From the NCBI GenBank assembly GCA_024697705.1, contig JAILFF010000088.1, positions 1 through 31,350 on the forward strand: DNA of 31,350 nucleotides, written 5' to 3'. This DNA comes from Ruminococcus sp. GTDB lineage: Bacteria > Bacillota > Clostridia > Oscillospirales > Ruminococcaceae. Positions 7,142 to 14,954 of the stretch are shown here, one piece after another; positions within the stretch are counted from its first letter, which is position 1; the number at the start of each line of letters is the position of its first letter. The position numbers and the translations under genes were made by a program. The notes beneath the pieces were generated by a model that did not search any database, was not told the origin of the DNA, and was given only the letters and a program-made list of their open reading frames with translations.

Positions 7142-9505
7142 ATGACGTTTACCAAAATGTTCGACAGACCGAGCGAAAGAATGAGGCGAAGGGTGCTTAT
7201 CTGGCTCACGCTGCTTATCATGATCGTCGCGGGATATACCGTGTGGTGCATTTACAAGGTGTCGATCGTGGAGAGCAACAAGTGGAGCGCTCTTGCCAAT
7301 TCTCAACAGCTGACAAGCACCACCGTCAAGGCGTCGCGTGGTACTATTTACGATACCAACAAGCAGGTACTCGCGCAGAGCGCTACCGTCTATACCGTCT
7401 ATTCAGACAACGCCATGCTTTGGGAATATATTGACGCGAAGGACGACAGGATATTGGACATAAAGGAGGCTCTTGCCGACGAGGACAACGAGACCCGCCG
7501 CGAAGAACTTACCGAGATGCTCGAAGAGGCTGAGAACTCCGTGGACTGCGAAAGAGCGCTCAACGAGTTCATGCCGCAGGTGCTTGGCATCGACGAGGGC
7601 GAGTTCTTGAAAAAGACCTCCGACAAGAAGATGCGCTACACTATCCTTAAAAAAGAGGTCGAAAAGACCGACGCGGATAAGATCGAGAAATTCATGACCG
7701 AACACAAGATCGACGGTATCCGCTGCGACCCCACAAGCAAGCGCTTCTATCCGCAGAACGCGCTCGCGGCGAATGTAATCGGGCATACCGACTACGAGGG
7801 CAACGGTGTTTACGGGCTTGAGGCTTACTACGACGACAAGCTCTCGGGCGTGGACGGCAGAATAATCACTGCCGCCGACAAGTACGGCACCGAGATACCC
7901 TATAAATACAAGCAGAGCTACGACGCGCAGGACGGCGACTCGCTCTATCTGAATATCGACATGAGTATTCAGTATTATCTCGAAAGGGCGCTTGCCAACG
8001 CGGTCCAGACCAATATGCCCTCCGAGCGCGCCTGCGGCATCATCATGGAGCCGAAGACAGGCAGAGTGCTGGCAATGGCGACCAATTTCAGCTACGACCC
8101 GAACAAGCCGTCGGAGATCACCGATACCTACGCGGCGGCACAGCTCGCCATGATAAAGGAATCGGCGGGCGAGGAGTCGAAGGAATATACCGACACCCGT
8201 CTTGCGGCGTGGAGCGTTCAGTGGAAAAACAAGGCTATTTCGGAGCTCTACTTTCCCGGCTCGGTATTCAAGGTAATCACGGGCTCGGCGGCTCTCGAAG
8301 AAAACGCCATCACGCTCGACGAGACCTTCTACTGCGGCACGCAGATAGACGTTCAGGGCGCATCGGCTCCCTATCACTGCTGGTCGAATGTCGATCACGG
8401 TGCGCAGAATCTTCAGGACGCCATGACGAACTCCTGCAACCCCGCGTTCATAAGGATAGGTCAGAAGCTCGGCATTGAAAATTTCTGGAAATATCTTAAA
8501 GGCTACGGCTTTACCGATTATACGGGGATAGACCTCCCCGGCGAGGCGATGAGCATCACCCGCGACGGCGACCTGATGTCGCTTGTCGATCTCGCTTCGG
8601 AATCATTCGGACAGACAAACAAGATCACCCCGATACAGATGATAACCGCGTATTCGGCGGTAATCAACGGCGGCTACCTTATGACGCCGCAGGTGGTTGA
8701 CAAGATAATCGACTCGAACGGCAATATCGTCAAGGACTTCGAGCCTGTCGCCAAGCGGCAGGTAATTTCCGAGAGCGTCAGCGCGGAGATGCGTAACATT
8801 CTCGAAAACGTCGTACTCGATCAGCAGGGCTCGAACGCCTACATTCAGGGCTACCGCATCGGCGGTAAGTCGGGTACTTCGCAGAAGCTCGATATCGACC
8901 CGACGGGTCAGAAGGACTATGTTGCTTCGTACTGCGCGTTTGCTCCCGCGAACGACCCGCAGGTGATCGTGCTAATCATGGTAGACGACCCGCAGGGCGA
9001 GAATTTCTACGGTTCGCAGGTAGCGGCGCCCGCGTGCGTCGAGGTGCTTTCGGACGTTCTTCCCTACATGGGACTGCTTCCCGAGTACACCGACGAGGAG
9101 CTGGCACAGCTCGAAGTAGCAGTACCGAACGAGGAATATCTCTCGGTAGCGGAGGCGAAGAGCACACTCGAAGCGCTGATGCTGAATGTCAAGGTAGTAG
9201 GCGACGGCGACACGGTGCTGAGGCAGTCGCCTTCGGGCGTGACCATCGAGCGCGGCGGTCAGATAGTGCTTTACACGGACAATGTCACATCGGAGGAAAC
9301 AGTCACCGTTCCCGATGTTGAGGGTTATACGAAAGAAATGGCGAGAGACCTGCTGCACAGCTACGGGCTGAACATGACGATAGTCGGTTCGGCGGCGAAT
9401 GAAGAGAACAGCCTTGCCGAAGCGAATAATATGACGGGCAGGACGGTCACGGTCGGAACGGCGATAACGGTTACGTTCAGACAGGCGGCGGTCGGCTCGC
9501 AGTAA
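7142..9505 (+). CDS. pbpB: Class B penicillin-binding protein with two PASTA domains (division transpeptidase)
   Basis: This D,D-transpeptidase cross-links septal peptidoglycan as partner of FtsW. The 787-residue product has one N-terminal membrane anchor (about 18-38), a PBP-dimerisation region, and a transpeptidase domain with SVFK (Ser374 nucleophile, Lys377), SCN (431-433) and KSGT (576-579). Two PASTA domains follow (about 657-713 and 720-779), as in B. subtilis Pbp2B and pneumococcal PBP2x; SpoVD usually has one. Residues about 95-185 form an acidic, Lys/Glu-rich insertion. Start choice is awkward: GGGAG ends one base before the ATG at 7142, and the next ATG (7157) is 16 bases away, so either initiation is inefficient or the true start differs. 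It lies between ftsL and murE. A vegetative rather than sporulation role is inferred. Confidence 0.93.
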   Translation: MTFTKMFDRPSERMRRRVLIWLTLLIMIVAGYTVWCIYKVSIVESNKWSALANSQQLTSTTVKASRGTIYDTNKQVLAQSATVYTVYSDNAMLWEYIDAKDDRILDIKEALADEDNETRREELTEMLEEAENSVDCERALNEFMPQVLGIDEGEFLKKTSDKKMRYTILKKEVEKTDADKIEKFMTEHKIDGIRCDPTSKRFYPQNALAANVIGHTDYEGNGVYGLEAYYDDKLSGVDGRIITAADKYGTEIPYKYKQSYDAQDGDSLYLNIDMSIQYYLERALANAVQTNMPSERACGIIMEPKTGRVLAMATNFSYDPNKPSEITDTYAAAQLAMIKESAGEESKEYTDTRLAAWSVQWKNKAISELYFPGSVFKVITGSAALEENAITLDETFYCGTQIDVQGASAPYHCWSNVDHGAQNLQDAMTNSCNPAFIRIGQKLGIENFWKYLKGYGFTDYTGIDLPGEAMSITRDGDLMSLVDLASESFGQTNKITPIQMITAYSAVINGGYLMTPQVVDKIIDSNGNIVKDFEPVAKRQVISESVSAEMRNILENVVLDQQGSNAYIQGYRIGGKSGTSQKLDIDPTGQKDYVASYCAFAPANDPQVIVLIMVDDPQGENFYGSQVAAPACVEVLSDVLPYMGLLPEYTDEELAQLEVAVPNEEYLSVAEAKSTLEALMLNVKVVGDGDTVLRQSPSGVTIERGGQIVLYTDNVTSEETVTVPDVEGYTKEMARDLLHSYGLNMTIVGSAANEENSLAEANNMTGRTVTVGTAITVTFRQAAVGSQ

Positions 9506-9510
9506 AAAAC

Positions 9511-9972
9511 AAAAGTCTTAGGAAGAAAAGAACCAAAAGTCTTAGGAAAGGGGTTGGCACGAGCAAGCTCGTGCAGGGGGAGAACCCTTCTTCAGAAGGG
9601 TTTCCCCCACAAAAGCCCACAACGGCAGCAAATCTTTTCGGTGAAAGAATAATGAACGGTTTAAAATAAAAATCAGCAATTTCAAGAAAATCCGACAAAA
9701 AGGCATAAGTGAATAGCTCTGCCAAACAGAACAAAAACAAGCAAATTGCCGATTTTATTTGCACGAGAAGAGCGGTCTGAACGAGTTCAGACAGGCGATA
9801 TTTCGTGCAACAATAGCGCGAAGTCGGGATTCCCGCACAGGTGAAGAAATAGCACGGGTGAGGTAAATCCACGGACGCGCAATGCGCGCCCCTACAATAT
9901 TTGTATTGCGAAATAATGCGAATTTGCAGGGCAACGGGCGGCGATTACACGGGCGAGCAATGCTGCCCTACA
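9511..9972 (+). repeat. Palindrome-rich intergenic repeat, copy 1
   Basis: The 529-base gap between pbpB and murE holds no credible gene. AAAAGTCTTAGGAA occurs twice (9511-9524, 9535-9548). Next come the hairpins GCACGAGC/GCTCGTGC (9557-9574) and GGGGG-AACCCTTCT/AGAAGGGTT-CCCCC (9576-9608). An inverted repeat pairs 9666-9682 with 9743-9758 across 60 bases. A nested palindrome follows (TTGCACGA/TCGTGCAA about 9759-9810, enclosing TCTGAA/TTCAGA). Two GCAATGC-centred palindromes lie at 9871-9897 and 9947-9970. The order and many exact blocks recur at 16292-16615. No transposase is present. A non-autonomous element or family of structured intergenic repeats is likely; 9973-10034 shows only the murE ribosome site. 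Confidence 0.75.
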
Positions 9973-10034
9973 CAGTCAAAATGTAATTTACGAAGAAATA
10001 AAATCGAAAAATAGTGTAAAAAGGACGATGGAGA

Positions 10035-11483
10035 ATGAAACTTTCCGAGCTTATCAAAGAACTTGACATAAGTACGGAGCTTGACCCCGAAACGGAGATA
10101 ACGGGGCTGACCTCCGACACGAGAACCACGCTCCCCGAGGGGTTCGCGTTCGTGTGCATCAAGGGCGGGACTTTCGACGGTCATAACGCCGCAAAGGAAA
10201 TGACCGAACGCGGTGCCGCGGTGATCTTCTGCGAGCATGACGTGGGTCTGCCGAATCAGGTGATAGTCAAGGATACTCGCGGACTTTACCCGCATCTCTG
10301 CGCGGCATGGTTCGGACACCCCGAGAGAGAGCTTACCATGATCGGCGTCACGGGAACGAACGGCAAGACGACAATAACGACTGTTTTCAAAAAGATACTC
10401 ATGATGTTCGGCAAAAAGTCGGGGCTTATCGGCACTTGTCAGAACGAGATAGGCGACGAGGTACTCGCCACCGCCCGCACTACGCCCGAGCCCTACGACC
10501 TTTTCGAGCTGCTCCGCAAAATGGCTGACGCGGGCTGCGAATACGTCGTTATGGAGGTATCCTCGCAGGGTCTTGAACAGAAGCGCACGGGTCCGTGCCG
10601 TTTCAAGCTGGGCGTGTTTACCAATCTGACGCAGGATCATCTTGACGTTCACGGCACTATCGAGAATTATTATCAGGCTAAAAAGCTGCTGTTCTCGATC
10701 TGCGACAAGGCGATAATCAACACCGATGACGAGTACGGCAGGCGCTATCTTTCCGAGATAACTATCCCCGCGCTGACCTACGCCGCAGAGGGCGAGGCGG
10801 AGCTTACCGCCGACAAGATCACCCTTGCCGCGGGCGGCGTTAGATATATCTACCGCTGCGGCGACGTTTCGAGGAATGTCAGCTTTGCGATGCCCGGGCT
10901 TTTCAACGTGTCGAACTCGCTCGCCGTCATAGCCTGCGCGAGGGAGCTCGGACTTGACGAAAAGGAAGTTATAGCGACTCTCGGCAAAATGACGGGCGTT
11001 CGCGGCAGAGCGGAGGTCGTGCCGACAGGCAGGGACTTCACCGTGATCTGCGACTACGCCCACACCCCCGATGCGCTCGAAAACGTGCTGAAAGCCATGA
11101 AAAACGGCGCTAAGGGCAAGGTGAAATGTCTGTTCGGCTGCGGCGGCAACCGCGATTCCAAAAAGCGTCCGCTGATGGCTAAGGCGGCAGCGGCGAACTC
11201 CGATTTCATGATAATCACGAGCGACAACCCCCGCAACGAAGAGCCCGACGCGATAATCGAGGATATCCTGAAAGGTCTTGACGGCTGCACAACGCCCTAT
11301 ATCCGCATAACCGACAGGCGCGAGGCGATACACTGGGCAGTGAAGAACGCCGAAAAGGACGATATCATCGTGCTGGCGGGCAAGGGTCATGAGGATTATC
11401 AGATACTTGCGGGCGGTAAGAAGATACACTTCGACGAGCGCGAGGTAGTCGCCGAGGCGCTTGAAGAGCTTGCGGCGGAGTGA
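10035..11483 (+). CDS. murE: UDP-MurNAc-L-Ala-D-Glu:meso-diaminopimelate ligase
   Basis: MurE adds meso-DAP to the nucleotide-linked dipeptide in the cytoplasm, using ATP. The 482-residue product is typical in length. It has the Mur-ligase N-terminal domain, the P-loop GVTGTNGKTT (104-113), TTPEPYDLF and EVSSQGL. TNLTQDHLDVHG is followed by YYQAKK, which holds the lysine that is carbamylated in this family. The C-terminal domain contains DNPR (397-400), the motif that selects DAP rather than lysine. This agrees with dapF and dapL at the right end of the window. AAGGA at about 10021 precedes the ATG at a usable distance. Only six bases separate it from the GNAT gene. The preceding repeat element makes a separate promoter or attenuator possible. 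Confidence 0.97.
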   Translation: MKLSELIKELDISTELDPETEITGLTSDTRTTLPEGFAFVCIKGGTFDGHNAAKEMTERGAAVIFCEHDVGLPNQVIVKDTRGLYPHLCAAWFGHPERELTMIGVTGTNGKTTITTVFKKILMMFGKKSGLIGTCQNEIGDEVLATARTTPEPYDLFELLRKMADAGCEYVVMEVSSQGLEQKRTGPCRFKLGVFTNLTQDHLDVHGTIENYYQAKKLLFSICDKAIINTDDEYGRRYLSEITIPALTYAAEGEAELTADKITLAAGGVRYIYRCGDVSRNVSFAMPGLFNVSNSLAVIACARELGLDEKEVIATLGKMTGVRGRAEVVPTGRDFTVICDYAHTPDALENVLKAMKNGAKGKVKCLFGCGGNRDSKKRPLMAKAAAANSDFMIITSDNPRNEEPDAIIEDILKGLDGCTTPYIRITDRREAIHWAVKNAEKDDIIVLAGKGHEDYQILAGGKKIHFDEREVVAEALEELAAE

Positions 11484-11489
11484 AGATAA

Positions 11490-12005
11490 ATGAGCGGTCT
11501 TACGATACGCGAGGTGCGGCTGTCGGATGCGGCAAGGCTTGCGGAGATATACTCCCACTATGTGCTGAATACGGCAGTTTCCTTTGAATACGAAGCGCCT
11601 TCGGCAGCCGAGTTTGAATCGCGCATAGCAAAGGTTACGGCTAAGTTCCCGTACCTTGTGTGCGAAAAGGACGGTGCGGCGGTCGGATATGCCTACGCGG
11701 GGGAATACCTGCCGCGAAAAGCCTATTCATGGTCGGCGGCAAGCTCGATATACGTTCACAAGGACTTTCGCAGACAAGGGATAGGCACCATGCTTTACGC
11801 AGAGCTGCAAAAGCGTCTGCGTGAGATGGGGATAGTCGATCTCGTGGCGGGGTCCGCGTATACAGATGACGAGGACGAATATCTGACACACGGCAGCTAT
11901 GATTTTCATACCAAGATGGGCTTTTCCGAGTGCGCAAGGTTCAGGGGCATCGGGAAGAAGTTCGGCAGGTGGTATGACCTTGTCCGGCTGCAAAAGAAGC
12001 TTTAA
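11490..12005 (+). CDS. GNAT-family N-acetyltransferase
   Basis: A 171-residue GNAT acetyltransferase. The acetyl-CoA pyrophosphate loop is clear: VHKDFRRQGIGTML, with RRQGIG at 94-99. The N-terminal half (IREVRLSDAARLAEIYSHYVLNTAVSFE) resembles the phosphinothricin/methionine-sulfoximine acetyltransferase subgroup, but the natural substrate cannot be read off. It starts six bases after murE and ends two bases before the next gene, so it is cotranscribed with the cell-wall ligases. This is not a standard dcw member and looks like a local insertion; base composition resembles its neighbours, so there is no clear sign of recent transfer. A role in amino-acid or wall-precursor acetylation would be speculation. 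Confidence 0.85.
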   Translation: MSGLTIREVRLSDAARLAEIYSHYVLNTAVSFEYEAPSAAEFESRIAKVTAKFPYLVCEKDGAAVGYAYAGEYLPRKAYSWSAASSIYVHKDFRRQGIGTMLYAELQKRLREMGIVDLVAGSAYTDDEDEYLTHGSYDFHTKMGFSECARFRGIGKKFGRWYDLVRLQKKL

Positions 12006-12007
12006 TA

Positions 12008-12481
12008 ATGAACATGACAAGAAAAGAAAAAGCAGTTGAGATTTTTAACAGAAAATTCCACTGCTCGCAGGCGATACTTGCGGCTTTCGCAGACGAATGT
12101 GGGCTGACGGAGAAAACAGCTCTGCGGCTCGGAGGCTGTTTCGGATCCGGTATGCGCCGCGGCGAGGTCTGCGGTGCCTGTACGGGTGCGCTGATGGTCC
12201 TCGGCGCGATGTACGGTCAGTGCGATGAAACCGATCTTCAAAGCCGCGAACTTGCTAACAGGGTCAACGACCATATGATGAAATTGTTTGCCGAAAGAGT
12301 CGGTTCGTATATGTGCCGGGATATTCTCGGCGTGGACATTACCACCGCGGAGGGCGTGCAGTATGCACGGGAGAATCATCTGTTCACCGAGCTGTGTCCC
12401 CGCATCGTGGCAGCGGCGGCAGACGTTCTTGAAGAGATCATTGCGGAAAACGGCGAGCCGCTTTCCGGTGACGATAAATAA
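12008..12481 (+). CDS. C_GCAxxG_C_C family protein (putative redox protein)
   Basis: A 157-residue cysteine-rich protein of the C_GCAxxG_C_C family, whose biochemical function is unproven. The signature cysteines are Cys19 (FHCSQ), Cys44 (GGCFGSGM), Cys55 and Cys58 (GEVCGACTGAL), Cys103 (YMCRDILG) and Cys130 (LCPRIV). The pattern suggests a metal- or disulfide-based redox role. It has no signal peptide. It starts two bases after the GNAT gene with a weak ribosome site, so coupling by re-initiation is likely. A second ATG lies two codons in. About 48 bases including a seven-T run separate it from murF. Its presence among Mur ligases is unusual. Confidence 0.85.
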   Translation: MNMTRKEKAVEIFNRKFHCSQAILAAFADECGLTEKTALRLGGCFGSGMRRGEVCGACTGALMVLGAMYGQCDETDLQSRELANRVNDHMMKLFAERVGSYMCRDILGVDITTAEGVQYARENHLFTELCPRIVAAAADVLEEIIAENGEPLSGDDK

Positions 12482-12529
12482 TCAACGATTTTTTTCACAA
12501 CAGGGATAAGAAAAAAGAGGTGTGACGAT

Positions 12530-13918
12530 ATGGAACCTATTAGATTGTCCGAGATCGTGCAGGCGGTCGGCGGGAGCTTCGGCTTTCCGCAGAATATGGA
12601 TACCATGATAACCGCGGTGTCCACCGACACGAGGACTATCGGGAAAAACTCCGTCTTTATCGCGCTTAAGGGCGATAAATTCGACGGTCACGATTACGGT
12701 GCAAAGGCTGCCGAGCTCGGCGCGGAGGCGGTCATTGCCGAACGCCCCGTCGAAGGTGCGAAGTGCATTATCGTCGATTCGACACACCGTGCGCTGCAAG
12801 CGCTGGCGCATTACTACCGCAAGAAATTCGATATTCCCGTCGTGGGCGTTACCGGCAGCGTCGGCAAGACCACGACCAAGGATATGATAGCGCTTGTAGT
12901 ATCAAAGAAATACAACACCGTCAAGACCGAGGGCAATCTCAATAACGAGATCGGTCTGCCGAAAACGCTTTTCGGCATCGACAGCACCACCGAAGCGGCG
13001 GTCATCGAGATGGGCATGAACCATTTCGGCGAGATCTCGCGGCTCAGTATGTGCTGCGAGCCTACTATTGCCGTTATAACGAACATAGGACATTCGCATA
13101 TCGAATACTTAGGCTCACGCGAGGGCATCTTAAAGGCGAAAATGGAGATACTCGACGGCGCGGATTATACTGCTCCTCTCGTTCTGCCGCTTGAGGATAA
13201 GCTGCTTTCGACTATCGAGCCGCGCCACGGCAGAAGGATTGTTTTCTGCTCGACGCAGGGCGCAGGCAAGGGCAAGAAGAAAAAGCCCGACGTTTGGGCG
13301 GCGGATATCGTTCCCGATCCCGAAGGTTTTTCCTTCACGATCGGCTACGAGGGCGGCAGCGTTCCCGCGAGGATAAACTGTCTCGGCGAACATAACATCG
13401 CAAACGCACTTATCGCCTTTGCGGTGGGGCAGCTGCTTGACATCGAGCCCGAAAAAATGGCTGAGGCTATTGCGGAGTTCAAGCCGCAGGGCATAAGACA
13501 GAATATACGTTCGGTGCGCGGCATGACGTTTATCGTCGATTGCTACAACGCGGCACCCGATTCGATAAAGGCGGCGCTTTCGGCTTTGGGACAGACGGCT
13601 GTTCCCGAGGGCGGCAGACGTATCGCCGTGCTTTCGGATATGCTCGAACTCGGCGCGAAATCGAAAACGCTTCACAAGCTCGCTGGCGAATATGTCGGCG
13701 CTTCTAAGGCTGAACTGCTCTACTGCTGCGGCGAGGACGCGAAGAACTACGTCGAGGGCGCAGTGAAGAAGGGCATGGCTCCCGAGAACTGCCGCTACTT
13801 TGAAAGCAAGGACGAGATGACAGAAGCTCTCAAAGCCGAGCTGCACGAGGGCGACGCGGTGCTGTTCAAGGCGAGCCGCGGTATGCAGCTTGAAAGCGCG
13901 GTAAATGCTCTGGAGTAA
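12530..13918 (+). CDS. murF: UDP-MurNAc-tripeptide:D-Ala-D-Ala ligase
   Basis: MurF adds D-Ala-D-Ala to UDP-MurNAc-tripeptide, the last cytoplasmic step of the pentapeptide. The 462-residue product is a normal length. It shows STDTRTIGKNSVFIALKGDKFDGH in the N-domain, the P-loop GVTGSVGKTT (106-115) with TKD following, NLNNEIGLP, EMGMNHFGEI, and the C-domain DCYNAAPDSIKAAL. The ATG follows AGAGG by nine bases. Its last 14 bases overlap the start of the divergent mraY gene, a strong sign of translational coupling. Function is confidently assigned. Confidence 0.96.
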   Translation: MEPIRLSEIVQAVGGSFGFPQNMDTMITAVSTDTRTIGKNSVFIALKGDKFDGHDYGAKAAELGAEAVIAERPVEGAKCIIVDSTHRALQALAHYYRKKFDIPVVGVTGSVGKTTTKDMIALVVSKKYNTVKTEGNLNNEIGLPKTLFGIDSTTEAAVIEMGMNHFGEISRLSMCCEPTIAVITNIGHSHIEYLGSREGILKAKMEILDGADYTAPLVLPLEDKLLSTIEPRHGRRIVFCSTQGAGKGKKKKPDVWAADIVPDPEGFSFTIGYEGGSVPARINCLGEHNIANALIAFAVGQLLDIEPEKMAEAIAEFKPQGIRQNIRSVRGMTFIVDCYNAAPDSIKAALSALGQTAVPEGGRRIAVLSDMLELGAKSKTLHKLAGEYVGASKAELLYCCGEDAKNYVEGAVKKGMAPENCRYFESKDEMTEALKAELHEGDAVLFKASRGMQLESAVNALE

Positions 13919-14918
13919 GCTCGGTATAACAGCTGTCATGCAGCTTGTTCTCGGCTGGGTGCTGGGACTGATGCTGATTCCCGTGTTCCGCCGAATGAAG
14001 ACAGGGAAATACTCGCCCTACATTGGCGACCGCTTCCGCACGGACGGCAGCGAGCCCGCTTTCGGCGGCGTGAACGCGCTTATCGTCTATGCCTTCGGGT
14101 GCTTTGTGGCGGCGGCGTTCTGCGAAAGCGGCGGAAGACTGATCGCAGCGGCGGTTTTTGCGGCTGTCATAACTCTGCCGGGAGTGCTTGACGATCATCT
14201 GCTTGAACGGCTCGGCAAAAACGCGGGCGTTCGGACGAAGATAAAGCTCGGGTACACCTTTGCGGCGTGTCTTGTGTACGCGGCGGCGGCAAGGCGGCTC
14301 GGGTACGCGGGAACGGAGCTGATACTCCCGTTTCGGCTCGGGATAATACCGCTCGGGTTTGCTTACGCGCCCGTTTCGGCGGCGATGATGACGCTCATTA
14401 TATACAGCTTTCGCGTGACGAACCGCTTCGGCACCGACGAGGACACCTGCATCGGCGGACTTTCCTGCGCGGTCGGGGCAGTGGGGGCGCTGGGGCTTTC
14501 GGCGGCGGGAACGGCTGTCCGCTCGGAGGAAACGACGGCGCTCGGGCTTATCACGGCGGCGGCGCTGATGTCGGGCTTGTTTTTCGGGCTCGAACCCGCA
14601 AAGCACAGAAGCGGCTCATCGGGAGGATTCTTCACGGGAGCGGCGGCTGCGGCGGGGCTTGTGCTGACCGAGAACTTGCAGCTCTGCGTGATATTTGCGG
14701 CGACGGCGGCTTTCATCGACGCTTTCTGCGCGGCGGTGCAGTTTTTAAGATACCGCCGAACGAAAAAGCTGTGGCTGATGGGAACATCGCTGCATCATCA
14801 TTTAAAGAACAAAAAGTACGGCGAATACGCGGTAATAGGTGTATTTGCCGTTATCACGCTTACAGCGGACGCGGCTGCGGTATGGTACGCGGTCTATCTG
14901 TACAAAAGCTATTTATAA
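13905..14918 (+). CDS. Divergent MraY-family protein lacking the GDxGS aspartate
   Basis: A 337-residue polytopic membrane protein (about nine or ten segments) at the mraY position, overlapping murF by 14 bases. MraY links phospho-MurNAc-pentapeptide to undecaprenyl phosphate (lipid I). Retained features: PAFGGV (51-56, for PTMGGI), GVLDD (Asp96-Asp97), and the HHH motif in SLHHHL (297-299). Changed features: the NxTDGxDGL loop reads NRFGTDEDTCIGGL, and PAKxFMGDxGSLALGG reads PAKHRSGSSGGFFTGA. Aligned without gaps from PAK, the conserved catalytic-site aspartate becomes Ser238. The reading frame is intact with no sign of sequencing error, so it is expressed but may be inactive, altered in substrate, or structural. 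A canonical mraY would then be needed elsewhere. Homology is fairly certain; activity is not. Confidence 0.75.
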   Translation: MLWSKLGITAVMQLVLGWVLGLMLIPVFRRMKTGKYSPYIGDRFRTDGSEPAFGGVNALIVYAFGCFVAAAFCESGGRLIAAAVFAAVITLPGVLDDHLLERLGKNAGVRTKIKLGYTFAACLVYAAAARRLGYAGTELILPFRLGIIPLGFAYAPVSAAMMTLIIYSFRVTNRFGTDEDTCIGGLSCAVGAVGALGLSAAGTAVRSEETTALGLITAAALMSGLFFGLEPAKHRSGSSGGFFTGAAAAAGLVLTENLQLCVIFAATAAFIDAFCAAVQFLRYRRTKKLWLMGTSLHHHLKNKKYGEYAVIGVFAVITLTADAAAVWYAVYLYKSYL

Positions 14919-14954
14919 CGTAAATAATTTATATCTTGGAAGAAAGGAATCATA

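Noticed and set aside
9666..9758. CRISPR-like or terminator interpretation of the repeat elements
   Set aside because: There are no regularly spaced identical repeats, and the hairpins lack proper U-runs; they fit palindromic intergenic repeats better.
9945..11558. 537-codon open frame antisense to murE
   Set aside because: It mirrors murE almost entirely, has a composition typical of a reverse-frame shadow (many Arg, His, Val), shows no domain, and starts without a ribosome site.
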